Source: JAFIHK01 sp041441455
Lineage (GTDB): Bacteria; Bacteroidota; Bacteroidia; Bacteroidales; UBA932
Direction: 5' to 3'
Length of the DNA: 20,432 nucleotides
NCBI GenBank assembly: GCA_041441455.1
Contig: JASDTB010000049.1
Span: forward strand, 1-20,432
Shown: in pieces, positions 1 to 7,889 of the stretch
How the letters are laid out: each line of letters opens with the position of its first letter
Numbering within the stretch: position 1 is the stretch's first letter
Position numbers and translations under genes: made by a program
Notes under the pieces: model-generated
Databases searched by the model: none
What the model saw: the letters and a program-made list of their open reading frames with translations, nothing else
What the model was told of the DNA's origin: nothing

Positions 1-297
1 TCAGCTAATGGTACAGGAAGAAACTTCTATCCACAAGATAAGTATTTGATTAATCTTGCATATTTGAGAATGAAGAACCTTACTATTGGTTACACTATTC
101 CTGCAAGACTTACTAAGAAGATCTCAATCGACAAAGTAAGAGTTTACTTCAGTGGTCAAAACCTATTTGAGATAAAAGCAACCCACTTGCCTATTGACCC
201 AGAGGTTACTTCTGGTTCTCCATCATTTAGTGCATACTATGGAAGAACAATGCCTTTCACAAGAACATTGTCATTCGGAGTTCAAATCTCTTTATAA
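1..297 (+). CDS. SusC/RagA-like TonB-dependent receptor, C-terminal fragment (5' end outside window)
   Basis: The frame is open from base 1 and ends at TAA 295-297, so this is the last 98 residues of a gene that begins upstream; the TTG at 46 is internal and not a start. Visible are the strand pattern LAYLRMKNLTIGYTIP, the block VRVYFSGQNLF, an NxDPE-like stretch (PIDPEV) and a terminal strand RTLSFGVQISL. These are the hallmarks of the last beta-strands of SusC-type 22-stranded barrels, which import glycans or peptides across the outer membrane with TonB energy. The last residue is Leu where most family members, including the two others here, end in Phe. The susD-like gene follows after 12 nt, as expected for a SusCD pair. 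Family assignment is firm; the substrate is unknown. Confidence 0.93.
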   Translation, partial: SANGTGRNFYPQDKYLINLAYLRMKNLTIGYTIPARLTKKISIDKVRVYFSGQNLFEIKATHLPIDPEVTSGSPSFSAYYGRTMPFTRTLSFGVQISL

Positions 298-309
298 AGA
301 TATAAGAAT

Positions 310-1968
310 ATGAAAAACAATATAATAAGACTTTTTGCATTAACTCTGATTCTGGCAGTCACTACTTCTTGCGAGGATTACCTGAACAGAGGGTCCAAAG
401 TTAAGTTTACTGACGAAAACTACTGGACAAATGAGAGCAATGTTAAGACATTCGCTTACGGTTTCTACGATCGCTTTATGGGATATGGAAACGGTTCTTC
501 TACAAATGGCGACTTTTATTGGTCTACATTCTCAGACGATCAAGCATCTCAATCTGGTATAGACCTGTTCCCACTTTCAGCGGCAGCATCTAATACTAAC
601 TGGGATAATGCTTATATCTATATTCGTAAGGCGAACTTACTTTTAGAGAGAGTAGAGAAGGTTCCTATGGCAGACGAAGCAAAAAAGCACTACAGGGGTA
701 TTGCTAGATTCTTCCGTGCATATGAATACGCTAACCTTATCAAGAGATTTGGTGACGTTCCATACATCGACAAATATCTTGATCAATCTCAAACTGAGTT
801 GATTTATACCAAAAGAACTCCTAGAAATACTGTTGTTGACAATATTATAGCTGACCTTGAGTTTGCAGCAGCAAATCTTAGAACAAAAGCTAATGCTGAT
901 GCTAACTCTATCAATGTAGATGTTGCCAATGCTCTATTATCAAGAGTTGCTTTATACGAAGCTTCAATCGCTAAATACCACAATAGTGATGCAACAAGAG
1001 CTACTGCATTGTTTACAAAAGCTAAAAATGCTGCTGCTGCAGTTATGAGCCAGTCTTATCAACTAAGCCCAGCTTATAAAGATATCTATACTAGTATTAC
1101 TTTAGCAACCAATAAAGAGGCTATCCTTTACAAATATTATGTAAAAGGTACCTTTATGCACAGCTTAACTGCATATCTTAATTCAACTACTCCTATAAGT
1201 GGTCCAACAAGAGATTTGATTGAATCTTATCTATGTACAGATGGTCAGCCTATTGGAACTTCAGCCCTTTATCAAGGTGATGCTACTTTAGCTAATACTC
1301 TTGCAAATAGAGACTCAAGGCTTGCAGCTTCTGTTGGAACTACTTTAGCTTACAGAGGTAATGCTGTTGGTGGTCTAATTTCATCAACTGGTTATTTAGT
1401 GACTAAATTTACAAATCCAACAATTACTGGTAATGATTTGACTCAGATCAATGCTAACTTCATTAATGCACCTATTTTCTGGTTAGCTGAAGTTTATTTG
1501 AACTTTGCCGAAGCTGCTGCCGAACTTGGAACAATTACACAAACAGAGGTAAACAACTCTATTAATAAACTTAGGGCTCGTGCTGGTGTTGCTAATCTTG
1601 ATATTACAAATATTGCAGCAGATCCTAAGAGAGACTCTGATGTTAGCCCACTTCTTTGGGAAATCAGAAGAGAGCGCAGAGTTGAGCTTGCATTTGATGG
1701 TTTCAGATATTGGGATCTTCGTAGATGGAAAAAACTAAGCTATCTAGACTATACCGTTAAACCAACTATCTTCAAAGGAGCTAAAGTTCCTGCTCAAACA
1801 ACTGGTTTAATAGTAGATGAACATATGTATATCATCCCTTACGCAGTGTCTACCCTTGCAAATAGAGTTGTTATTGCTCCTAAACACTATTTAGATGCAA
1901 TCCCAACTGGTCAAAAGACACTTTACGAACTAAATGGCGTAGAGTTCCCACAAAACCCAGGATGGTAA
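310..1968 (+). CDS. SusD/RagB family outer-membrane nutrient-binding lipoprotein
   Basis: 552 residues. The N-terminus is a lipoprotein signal (charged MKNNIIR, hydrophobic core, lipobox VTTSC with the lipidated Cys at residue 21). It continues with the CEDYL and FTDENYWTNE segments common at the start of mature SusD proteins. Near residues 451-473 it has the classical family signature RRERRVELAFDGFRYWDLRRW, and it ends in NPGW, a frequent SusD C-terminus. It therefore belongs to the canonical RagB/SusD family, unlike the two minus-strand SusD-like proteins. SusD proteins sit on the cell surface as a hinged lid over their SusC partner, here the gene ending 12 nt upstream. An intrinsic terminator about 130 nt downstream closes the unit. 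No enzyme or regulator is adjacent, so the ligand cannot be predicted. Confidence 0.96.
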   Translation: MKNNIIRLFALTLILAVTTSCEDYLNRGSKVKFTDENYWTNESNVKTFAYGFYDRFMGYGNGSSTNGDFYWSTFSDDQASQSGIDLFPLSAAASNTNWDNAYIYIRKANLLLERVEKVPMADEAKKHYRGIARFFRAYEYANLIKRFGDVPYIDKYLDQSQTELIYTKRTPRNTVVDNIIADLEFAAANLRTKANADANSINVDVANALLSRVALYEASIAKYHNSDATRATALFTKAKNAAAAVMSQSYQLSPAYKDIYTSITLATNKEAILYKYYVKGTFMHSLTAYLNSTTPISGPTRDLIESYLCTDGQPIGTSALYQGDATLANTLANRDSRLAASVGTTLAYRGNAVGGLISSTGYLVTKFTNPTITGNDLTQINANFINAPIFWLAEVYLNFAEAAAELGTITQTEVNNSINKLRARAGVANLDITNIAADPKRDSDVSPLLWEIRRERRVELAFDGFRYWDLRRWKKLSYLDYTVKPTIFKGAKVPAQTTGLIVDEHMYIIPYAVSTLANRVVIAPKHYLDAIPTGQKTLYELNGVEFPQNPGW

Positions 1969-2100
1969 TCAACATGTTAAGTAATTATTTAGATTAGGAA
2001 ATAATCATAATTATTAAGGTCAGGAGATAATCTAAATATTTGATTAATATTCAATATGAATTATTGGTTATTAAATGATCTAAAAAGTTGAATCAATCAT

Positions 2101-2137
2101 AGAGAGACTAAGCAAATGCTTGGTCTCTCTTAATTTT
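2101..2137 (+). terminator. Intrinsic terminator of the plus-strand susCD unit
   Basis: Bases 2101-2130 form a near-perfect hairpin: AGAGAGAC pairs with GTCTCTCT, then one T-G wobble, then AAGC/GCTT around an AAAT loop. It is followed by TAATTTTT. The T-rich tail is only on the plus strand, which fits termination of the susD gene ending at 1968. Confidence 0.88.
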
Positions 2138-2139
2138 TG

Positions 2140-2183
2140 AAAACCTAGCCAGCATCCTTTTAAAATCTAGTCTGCATCTTTTT
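2140..2183. repeat. Degenerate 22-bp tandem duplication
   Basis: Two exactly adjacent 22-bp units, 2140-2161 and 2162-2183, agree at 18 of 22 positions (unit form AAAAYCTAGYCWGCATCYTT plus TT). The pair lies just after the terminator in non-coding DNA. No function is evident. Confidence 0.65.
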
Positions 2184-2251
2184 TGAAATGAGAATATGAA
2201 CCAGAAAGACAATAATGACTTAATATCTGATTTAGTGCACATTATACCATA

Positions 2252-2410
2252 TCCTGCAGATCCACCCGATCTGCCAGAATAAAGTATAACTATCTATTAA
2301 TGTGCATTCTAGCATTTTTAGCGCTATGTTTTGGGATTTATAAAAAACATTAATACGCTCAATTACTGACACTTAAGAATTATTCTGGCAGATCGGGTGG
2401 ATCTGCAGGA
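2252..2410. mobile_element. REPIN/MITE-like inverted-repeat element (non-coding)
   Basis: A 30-bp arm at 2253-2282 is repeated as its perfect reverse complement at 2380-2409; one more T/A pair extends it to 2252/2410. The arms enclose a 97-bp AT-rich spacer. Each arm is itself a hairpin, GCAGATC-CACCC-GATCTGC (7-bp stem, 5-nt loop), flanked by CTG and CAG. Two palindromic units in opposite orientation is the architecture of a REPIN, a dimer of REP sequences mobilised by RAYT transposases; a transposase-free MITE is the alternative. Beyond the perfect arms, weaker symmetry continues out to TGCACT (2421-2426) and its complement (2234-2239). No clear target-site duplication is visible and no transposase is in the window. 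The repeat is certain; its mobility is inferred. Confidence 0.7.
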
Positions 2411-2459
2411 AATCGCATATTGCACTGTCTATGTGCTACTTAACCTCTATTAAAACTTC

Positions 2460-2514
2460 GTTTCAAACTTAGCTTAAAATTTAGTTTCAAACTTAGTTTT
2501 AACTTCAAACTAAG
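2460..2514. repeat. Short AT-rich direct and inverted repeat cluster
   Basis: GTTTCAAACTTAG occurs at 2460-2472 and again at 2484-2496, a 24-bp period. The second copy then runs into an inverted repeat, CTTAGTTT (2492-2499) and AAACTAAG (2507-2514). It lies in the gene-free convergence zone and could be a protein-binding site or slippage debris. Confidence 0.55.
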
Positions 2515-2521
2515 ATATTGA

Positions 2522-2571
2522 GAGAGGGAGGGGAGATGGGGATGGGTAGATGGGGAGATGGGGAGAGGGGG
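2522..2571 (+). other. G-rich tract with quadruplex-forming potential
   Basis: Seven runs of three to five G lie within about 46 bases (2526-2528, 2530-2533, 2538-2541, 2544-2546, 2552-2555, 2560-2563, 2567-2571), separated by 1-6 nt such as AGAT. The units look like degenerate copies of GGGGAGAT. Four closely spaced G-runs are enough for a G-quadruplex, and this allows several alternative ones on the plus strand. The tract stands out sharply from the AT-rich surroundings and abuts the minus-strand terminator. Confidence 0.7.
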
Positions 2572-2610
2572 AAAAGAAAAAGGGTAACTAAAATCTCTTT
2601 CAGTTACCCT
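2572..2610 (-). terminator. Intrinsic terminator of the minus-strand susCD unit (2643-7634)
   Basis: AGGGTAACT (2581-2589) and AGTTACCCT (2602-2610) make a perfect 9-bp stem with a 12-nt loop. Read on the minus strand, the stem is followed by TTTTTCTTTT (2572-2581). It lies 32 nt past the stop codon of the susD-like gene at 2643. Confidence 0.9.
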
Positions 2611-2642
2611 CTTAAGAACTATTAACCAAATTTCACCCCACT

Positions 2643-4433
2643 TTATTCAGCGATGTCCCACCATACTGGAACAGACCATATATCAAGATCGAATGCTTTT
2701 GGATTCGATTCTCTCATATTTGCAGAGTTGTAGTTTACCTCATGAGAACATTGGCTCATACGACGGAACCAGTAGTTGTCCTGTGTTTTACTTGTACCAG
2801 TGATTTTAGTGGCAGAAGTTGAGTTGAATTCATAAGGTCTTTCAAAATCGGTATAAACAACACCGAAGTTTCCAATGTTACCTGCAGAGAAATTGAATCT
2901 TCTCATGTCATTCCAGTTTTGTTGAGTAAATGACATTGCAATATATTTTTGCTGCATGATTTTAGCCATTGAAATTTCATTGATGTTTTGAGCAACAGCA
3001 GCACTATTCATGAAGTTATCAATGTCAGTTTGGCTCATTGGGCGTTTACCAGGATTAGTAGTATTACCATAAGAAGCTAATTTAGCATTCATATGCATCA
3101 TATGTGCACGAATACCATCTCTGTATGCCTGAAGCGCTTCAGCTTTTTTACCTTGACGGAAATAAATTTCAGCTTTAATGAAACACATTTCGTGGTAAGT
3201 TAAAATATCTGTTGGAGACTCTGGTCTTGTATAGAATGTACCTGTTGAAAGAATAGTACCATCAGTAGCAGTCCAAGCACTCTCTGTAGTTGTTGCACCA
3301 TTTAATGCGCAAAGAGCTTTGATTCCTACATAAACAGTATCACCTAATCTAGCTGGGTTAGTTGTATTGATTGCATATTTTTTGGTTGCTACGTTATAAT
3401 TCATAACCATAGGACCATTTTTCAATCTAATATCACTTCTCATTGCGTCTACACCTTTTGTTCTGATAAATACAGATTGACCATTGATGTAGTGTTGAGC
3501 AGAAGGTAAAAGTTTATCAGCTCTTGGGTCAACAACTCCACTACCACCTGTGTAGGTATTTTCTAGTAGGTCTACATACCACTGAGTAAATCTTGCCCAG
3601 TCACTCCATGCACCACTGTCAAAAGCATATGACGTTTTCAATGGGTCACCAAACAAAACATCACCCACAACGTCGCTAAGGTCATTAACGTGATTAATCA
3701 CAGTTCCTTCAGCATTACTTTGAGGAGCTTGAGCTATTGCATCTAAAATAGCGGTTGGATTGTAAGAAGATTTTTTAGAAAGGTTATTCAACCATCTTGC
3801 TTTCAAACCATAAACAAGTTTTTTCCATTTTTGAACATCACCACCATTCCAGCTATCACCTTTTGAAAGAGGAACTGCTGTAGCAGGCTGAACTTTGTTG
3901 AAATTTTCAAGCGCTTTGTCTAGCATTTGAAGACAACCTTCAAAGATAGTTTTACCATTATCATATTTTGGAGACAAACTTGAACCTAATGCCTCTGTGT
4001 AAGGCATTTCACCATACCAGTCAACCATAAGCATAAAGCCCATAGCGTGAATAGTATAAGCAGCTCCAATATAGTGGTAAGCTTGTTGCTTTTCAGCTGC
4101 AAGAATCAAGTCGTTAATATTACAAGCAGAACCTACAAACCATTGTTGATATGGAGTAGTTGTAGCAGCTATCGCAGGATTCCATGCAGGTAGAGTACCG
4201 TTAGTTCCAGAGAAAGTAGTTGTTGACAACATTCCTGTAATCATACCAGCTCTTACACTTGCTGAACCATAACCATAACAGTAGTGGTGTTGAATCCATG
4301 GAAGTCTAATTTCGGGAGTAGCAACCGCATTTGTTGGATAGTTCGGATCTATGTTTTCTCCCAGCCACTTCTGGCAAGAAGTTAAACCCAGAAGTAGAAC
4401 TATTGCAAAACTTTTTAATATAAATTTTTTCAT
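2643..4433 (-). CDS. SusD-like nutrient-binding lipoprotein (SusD-like_2 type)
   Basis: 596 residues, starting at an ATG 18 nt after the stop of the upstream susC. Lipoprotein signal: MKKFILK, a hydrophobic core and lipobox GLTSC with Cys20. The mature start CQKWLGENIDPNYPTNA has the N-x-DPN-x-P pattern I associate with the SusD-like_2 branch, and the canonical RRERRVELAF signature is absent. A TPR-type helix pair is visible near residues 410-435 (LTYHEMCFIKAEIYFRQGKK), and the C-terminal half carries MQQKYIAM and QNWNDMRRF, which recur in the other minus-strand SusD-like protein. It should form a SusCD complex with the product of the gene immediately upstream. Subfamily naming is from memory of motifs and is less certain than the SusD assignment. 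Confidence 0.93.
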   Translation of the reverse strand: MKKFILKSFAIVLLLGLTSCQKWLGENIDPNYPTNAVATPEIRLPWIQHHYCYGYGSASVRAGMITGMLSTTTFSGTNGTLPAWNPAIAATTTPYQQWFVGSACNINDLILAAEKQQAYHYIGAAYTIHAMGFMLMVDWYGEMPYTEALGSSLSPKYDNGKTIFEGCLQMLDKALENFNKVQPATAVPLSKGDSWNGGDVQKWKKLVYGLKARWLNNLSKKSSYNPTAILDAIAQAPQSNAEGTVINHVNDLSDVVGDVLFGDPLKTSYAFDSGAWSDWARFTQWYVDLLENTYTGGSGVVDPRADKLLPSAQHYINGQSVFIRTKGVDAMRSDIRLKNGPMVMNYNVATKKYAINTTNPARLGDTVYVGIKALCALNGATTTESAWTATDGTILSTGTFYTRPESPTDILTYHEMCFIKAEIYFRQGKKAEALQAYRDGIRAHMMHMNAKLASYGNTTNPGKRPMSQTDIDNFMNSAAVAQNINEISMAKIMQQKYIAMSFTQQNWNDMRRFNFSAGNIGNFGVVYTDFERPYEFNSTSATKITGTSKTQDNYWFRRMSQCSHEVNYNSANMRESNPKAFDLDIWSVPVWWDIAE

Positions 4434-4445
4434 GATTAGCTCTTG

Positions 4446-4454
4446 TTTAGATTA
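4446..4454 (-). promoter_or_regulatory. TAATCTAAA box before the susD-like start at 4433
   Basis: On the minus strand the stop codon of susC is the first triplet of TAATCTAAA. The box ends 12 nt before the ATG of the next gene. It matches the box found before four other starts in this window, here embedded in an intercistronic junction. Confidence 0.4.
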
Positions 4455-7400
4455 GAATGAAAGATTAAGACCAAATGAGAAACCTCTTGTTGCAGGAACT
4501 CCACAATAGTCAATACCTACTGAGCTCGAGCCCACTACGCCAGAACCAGCAGCTGTTGTTTCTGGGTCTAATCCTTTATAATTAGTTAAAAGAAGTAGGT
4601 TTGTTCCAGTAAAGTTTACAGTTGCACTTCTAATGAACTTAACTCTCTTTAACAGACTTTCAGGAATAGTATATGATACGTTAATAGAGCTTAATCTCAA
4701 CCAATTAGTATTAGTGATAAAGTTAGAAGTTTCTAGAGGAAGGTAAGTATTGTAATACTCACGAATAATATCGTTGCCATATCTTTGAACTCCACCTGAT
4801 ACATTATAGAATTGACCAGATTGGTAAGTTACAGATTTAGGCTCATTTAGCCCTGTTACTGGGTTTTTAGATACACCAGAGATAGTAATAGACTCACGGT
4901 CCATGCTTCTCTTACTCATACCTGCAACTGTCATTGCATAATCAGTTCCATTGAAAATGTCTCCCCCAATTCTATAATCTAATTGGATTGATGCAGTCCA
5001 GTTTTTATATCTGAAATTATTAACAATACCACCATATAGTTTAGGCTCTCTATTACCTACATTATAAGTAGCTAGATTATCACTAGTTGGCATTCCAGTA
5101 TTCCAGTCAAGGATAACTTCGCCATTTTCATCTCTTTTCCATTTAGAACCAGAAAGACCCATGAAAATACCATTATTAAATGAAGCAGCTTTTGCATTAC
5201 CAACTTGAACATCTGTCACATATAACACATCTTGTCCTGTAAGTAGTTTCTCAACTGTACCTCTATTACCAGACATATTTACAATAATATCCCAAGTAAA
5301 GTCTTTAGTTTGAACAGGAAGAGCAGTAATTGCTAATTCCATACCTTTATTCTTAACATTTCCCACATTTGTTGAAAGAAGAATATATCCAGTAGTTTGG
5401 CTTAATCTAGGAGATACAATTTGATCATAACTGTCATTTGTATAGAAAGTATAATCGAATCCAACTCTTCCGTTGAAGAATTTCATCTCTAAACCTGCTT
5501 CAATAGACTCACTCATCTCTGGTTTCAAATAAGGATTTCCTCTTGTCCAGCTGTTTCCAACACCTGTGCCACCTAAGAATACTTTAGGAGCCCATAAAGT
5601 TGTACCAGTAGCATAAGGATTAGTGTCTTTACCAACTTTTGCTAAAGAGAAACGAACCTTACCGAATGAAACGATTTGGTTTTTAGGAAGAATTTCTGAG
5701 AAAATAAAGCTACCACTTACAGCTGGATAACTATATGAGTAGTTACCTTTGTTTGCTAAAGTACTAGATACTAGCGACGAAGACCAGTCATTTCTAATAG
5801 ATGCAGTTAAATATGCATAATTCTTGTAAGCAACTCTAAACTCACCAAACAAACCGGCAATTCTCTTAAGAGATGATGTTGAAGAGAATTTCTTTGAATC
5901 ATCCTTAATATTTTCAAAACTAAAGAAGTTTGGAACTATAAAGTTAAAACCAGTTCTACTGTCGTTTTTGAATCTAGTTGACTCAATCGCATTACCCAAC
6001 AATAGATTGAAGTCAAAATCAGCAATCTTATGTTTGAAAGTCATCATCAAGTTTGACGATAAGTATTCGTATGTATTATCTACTTCTGATAGTCTACCAT
6101 TTTGATACATCTCTCTGACAGCTCCATTAGGTGCTAAAAGAGTTCTGTCTTTTCTTGTATATGTATCAATACCGTATTTATAAGAGATGTCAAACCATTT
6201 AGTAACCTCTGCATTAAAATAAACCGAAGCGGTAAGACGATTTGTCTTGTCTTTCAAGTTATTTTTATTGATAATCCAATAAGGATTTTCAAGATCATTC
6301 GCTAGAGGTTGAAGACCTTCGAACATTCTATATTTTGTTCCATCTTCTTTTAGATACTTAGACATATCTTCGCTACGTGCCCATGTGTAAACAGATTGCA
6401 TTGCACCATTTCCACCTGCATCCCAAAGACCAGAACTAGTAAGTGTTTTTTGAGTATTAGCAACAGAGTATGCTACATTTGCACCTACAGTTAGTTTGCC
6501 TCTTTTTTGTTCACCATTAAAACGGAAAGTTGTTTTATCAAATCCAGTTTCAGGAACAATACCTTTTTGGTCGAATCTACCTGCAGACAAGAAGAAAGTA
6601 CCTCTTTCGTTACCACCTGACACACTGATATTGTTGTCATAAATAGTAGATGTTTGGAAGAAATCCGCAATGTTATTATACATTACATCGTTGCTACCAA
6701 ATTTATCGCCCCAAGATTCAGTAGTAAAATCGGTAAAGGTACCAGCATTGTTATACCTACCTCTCTTATACATATCTTGTTGCTCTGGTAATCTGTTTGC
6801 CCAACTTGCAGTAAACTTAGAATTGAAGTTAATCTTCATATCACCAGCTTTACCTTTTTTAGTTGTAATCATGATAGCACCAGCAGCAGCACGTGATCCA
6901 TAAAGAGCAGATGCAGCTAAACCTTTCAATACAGATACGTTTTCGATATCCTCAGGGTTGATGTCCATAATACGGTTACCAGAAGTTGATGCTGTTCTTG
7001 TCATACCATCAAATCCGCTATTTCCGCCAGCAGAAGTACTGTTGTCATAAATAACACCGTCAACAACAAACAAAGGTTGATTGTCTCTCTCTAGAGATGT
7101 ACCACCTCTGATGATAATTTGAGCTCCAGCACCAGCAGATCCACCAGCTTGTGTAATGTTTACACCGGCAATCTTACCAGTCAATGAGTTCAAAATATTA
7201 GAAGTTTTAGACTTCATCAACTCTTCACTCTTAACATCCTGAACTGCGTATCCAAGAGCCTTGCGCTCTTTTTTAATACCCATTGCAGTTACAACCAACT
7301 CCTCGAGCATAATTGACGAGTCGTTCATTGTGATGTTTACTACCGATCTATTGTTTATCGGTTCTTTCTTGGTCTCCATACCAATTGCAGAGAATACCAA

Positions 7401-7634
7401 AATGCCATTTGCTGGAGCATTAATAGTATAGTCTCCGTTAAGATCTGTAGAGATACCAATTTTTGTACCCTCTACCATTACCGTAACACCAATTACAGGT
7501 TCGCCGTTTTTGTCAACGACTTTACCTTTAATTGCAATGTTTTGCGCCAATACCGATCCTGTAAACAGAACCAGCATAATAACCGACCACGCCACTTTAT
7601 GGCAAAGACCGCTTAATTTCTGAGAAACAAACAT
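4452..7634 (-). CDS. SusC/RagA-like TonB-linked outer-membrane receptor
   Basis: 1060 residues, complete. A signal peptide ends at VLA/Q (30/31). Residues about 34-108 are the N-terminal carboxypeptidase-regulatory-like beta-sandwich (KGKVVDKNGEPVIGVTVMVE). The TonB box is EELVVTAMG (111-119). The plug follows, with IIIRGGTSL (173-181), QPLFVVDGVIYD (186-197) and the INPEDIENVSVLKGLAASA segment typical of SusC plugs. The barrel ends in RGFSFGLNLSF with a terminal Phe for BAM recognition. It is the first gene of a susC-susD transcription unit with a good -7 element about 42 nt upstream and a terminator at 2572-2610. Residue patterns at the N- and C-termini closely parallel the SusC at 11213-14332, suggesting ancient duplication. 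The transported substrate is not predictable. Confidence 0.97.
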   Translation of the reverse strand: MFVSQKLSGLCHKVAWSVIMLVLFTGSVLAQNIAIKGKVVDKNGEPVIGVTVMVEGTKIGISTDLNGDYTINAPANGILVFSAIGMETKKEPINNRSVVNITMNDSSIMLEELVVTAMGIKKERKALGYAVQDVKSEELMKSKTSNILNSLTGKIAGVNITQAGGSAGAGAQIIIRGGTSLERDNQPLFVVDGVIYDNSTSAGGNSGFDGMTRTASTSGNRIMDINPEDIENVSVLKGLAASALYGSRAAAGAIMITTKKGKAGDMKINFNSKFTASWANRLPEQQDMYKRGRYNNAGTFTDFTTESWGDKFGSNDVMYNNIADFFQTSTIYDNNISVSGGNERGTFFLSAGRFDQKGIVPETGFDKTTFRFNGEQKRGKLTVGANVAYSVANTQKTLTSSGLWDAGGNGAMQSVYTWARSEDMSKYLKEDGTKYRMFEGLQPLANDLENPYWIINKNNLKDKTNRLTASVYFNAEVTKWFDISYKYGIDTYTRKDRTLLAPNGAVREMYQNGRLSEVDNTYEYLSSNLMMTFKHKIADFDFNLLLGNAIESTRFKNDSRTGFNFIVPNFFSFENIKDDSKKFSSTSSLKRIAGLFGEFRVAYKNYAYLTASIRNDWSSSLVSSTLANKGNYSYSYPAVSGSFIFSEILPKNQIVSFGKVRFSLAKVGKDTNPYATGTTLWAPKVFLGGTGVGNSWTRGNPYLKPEMSESIEAGLEMKFFNGRVGFDYTFYTNDSYDQIVSPRLSQTTGYILLSTNVGNVKNKGMELAITALPVQTKDFTWDIIVNMSGNRGTVEKLLTGQDVLYVTDVQVGNAKAASFNNGIFMGLSGSKWKRDENGEVILDWNTGMPTSDNLATYNVGNREPKLYGGIVNNFRYKNWTASIQLDYRIGGDIFNGTDYAMTVAGMSKRSMDRESITISGVSKNPVTGLNEPKSVTYQSGQFYNVSGGVQRYGNDIIREYYNTYLPLETSNFITNTNWLRLSSINVSYTIPESLLKRVKFIRSATVNFTGTNLLLLTNYKGLDPETTAAGSGVVGSSSVGIDYCGVPATRGFSFGLNLSF

Positions 7635-7645
7635 GAATTAATAAG

Positions 7646-7657
7646 TTTAGGTTAATA
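7646..7657 (-). promoter_or_regulatory. TATTAACCTAAA box before the susC start at 7634
   Basis: Minus-strand TATTAACCTAAA ends 11 nt before the ATG and lies inside the predicted 5' UTR. The identical 12 bases precede the other minus-strand susC (14345-14356), although the surrounding leaders differ. Confidence 0.5.
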
Positions 7658-7675
7658 AATGAAGTGAAATTTAAA

Positions 7676-7683
7676 CAAAGTTA
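7676..7683 (-). promoter_or_regulatory. Bacteroidota -7 element for the susC-susD unit at 7634
   Basis: Minus-strand TAACTTTG matches TAnnTTTG exactly. Transcription would begin near 7669-7671, giving a leader of about 35 nt. The -33 region is only T-rich (GGTTTTTAG) with no clean TTTG, so basal activity may depend on an activator. Confidence 0.55.
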
Positions 7684-7753
7684 TAATAATTAATTGCTAA
7701 AAACCTTATCTGGCTTAGAATATTTTAACTTTCAATTTTTAATGCCGTAGATT

Positions 7754-7840
7754 TTTCACTTTAAAACATTAACCTATATAGAAATATCTTTTTTATAGTT
7801 TATCTAGATATAAATATTTCACTTTAAAACTTTTTCACTT
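7754..7840. repeat. Direct repeats TTTCACTTTAAAAC upstream of susC
   Basis: The 14-mer TTTCACTTTAAAAC is found at 7754-7767 and 7817-7830, exactly 63 bp apart (about six helical turns). A third partial copy, TTTCACTT, is at 7833-7840. The inverted core AAGTGAAA is at 7662-7669, next to the predicted transcription start. A perfect palindrome, TATCTAGATA, is at 7801-7810. The stretch 7635-7890 otherwise holds no gene. This could be a regulator-binding array for the susC promoter. Confidence 0.55.
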
Positions 7841-7889
7841 ATTTTAATTAATTTTTTATTTCGTTAAAAATCGGGTTCGTCAATAACAT

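Noticed and set aside
46..297. TTG at 46 as the start of a small 83-residue gene
   Set aside because: The frame is open to base 1 and the translation is plainly the SusC barrel end, so it is a fragment of a longer gene.
2196..2282. 28-codon ATG frame ending PADPPDLPE, stop inside the left arm of the inverted repeat
   Set aside because: The right arm read on the minus strand gives the same C-terminal peptide simply because the arms are identical in sequence. There is no promoter or leader box, and nothing upstream looks coding.
2252..2410. Bidirectional terminator as the explanation of the 30-bp inverted repeat
   Set aside because: The arms are 97 nt apart with no T-run after either, and dedicated terminators already exist at 2101-2137 and 2572-2610.
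1969..2642. Possible CRISPR array in the repeat-rich gap
   Set aside because: The repeats differ in sequence and period, there are no regular unique spacers, and no cas gene is present.
6670..6903. Plus-strand open frames inside the susC genes (also 11407-11601, 13497-13766 and 14066-14281)
   Set aside because: They lie antisense to well-supported SusC coding sequence, have no recognisable domain, and are expected shadows of its codon use.
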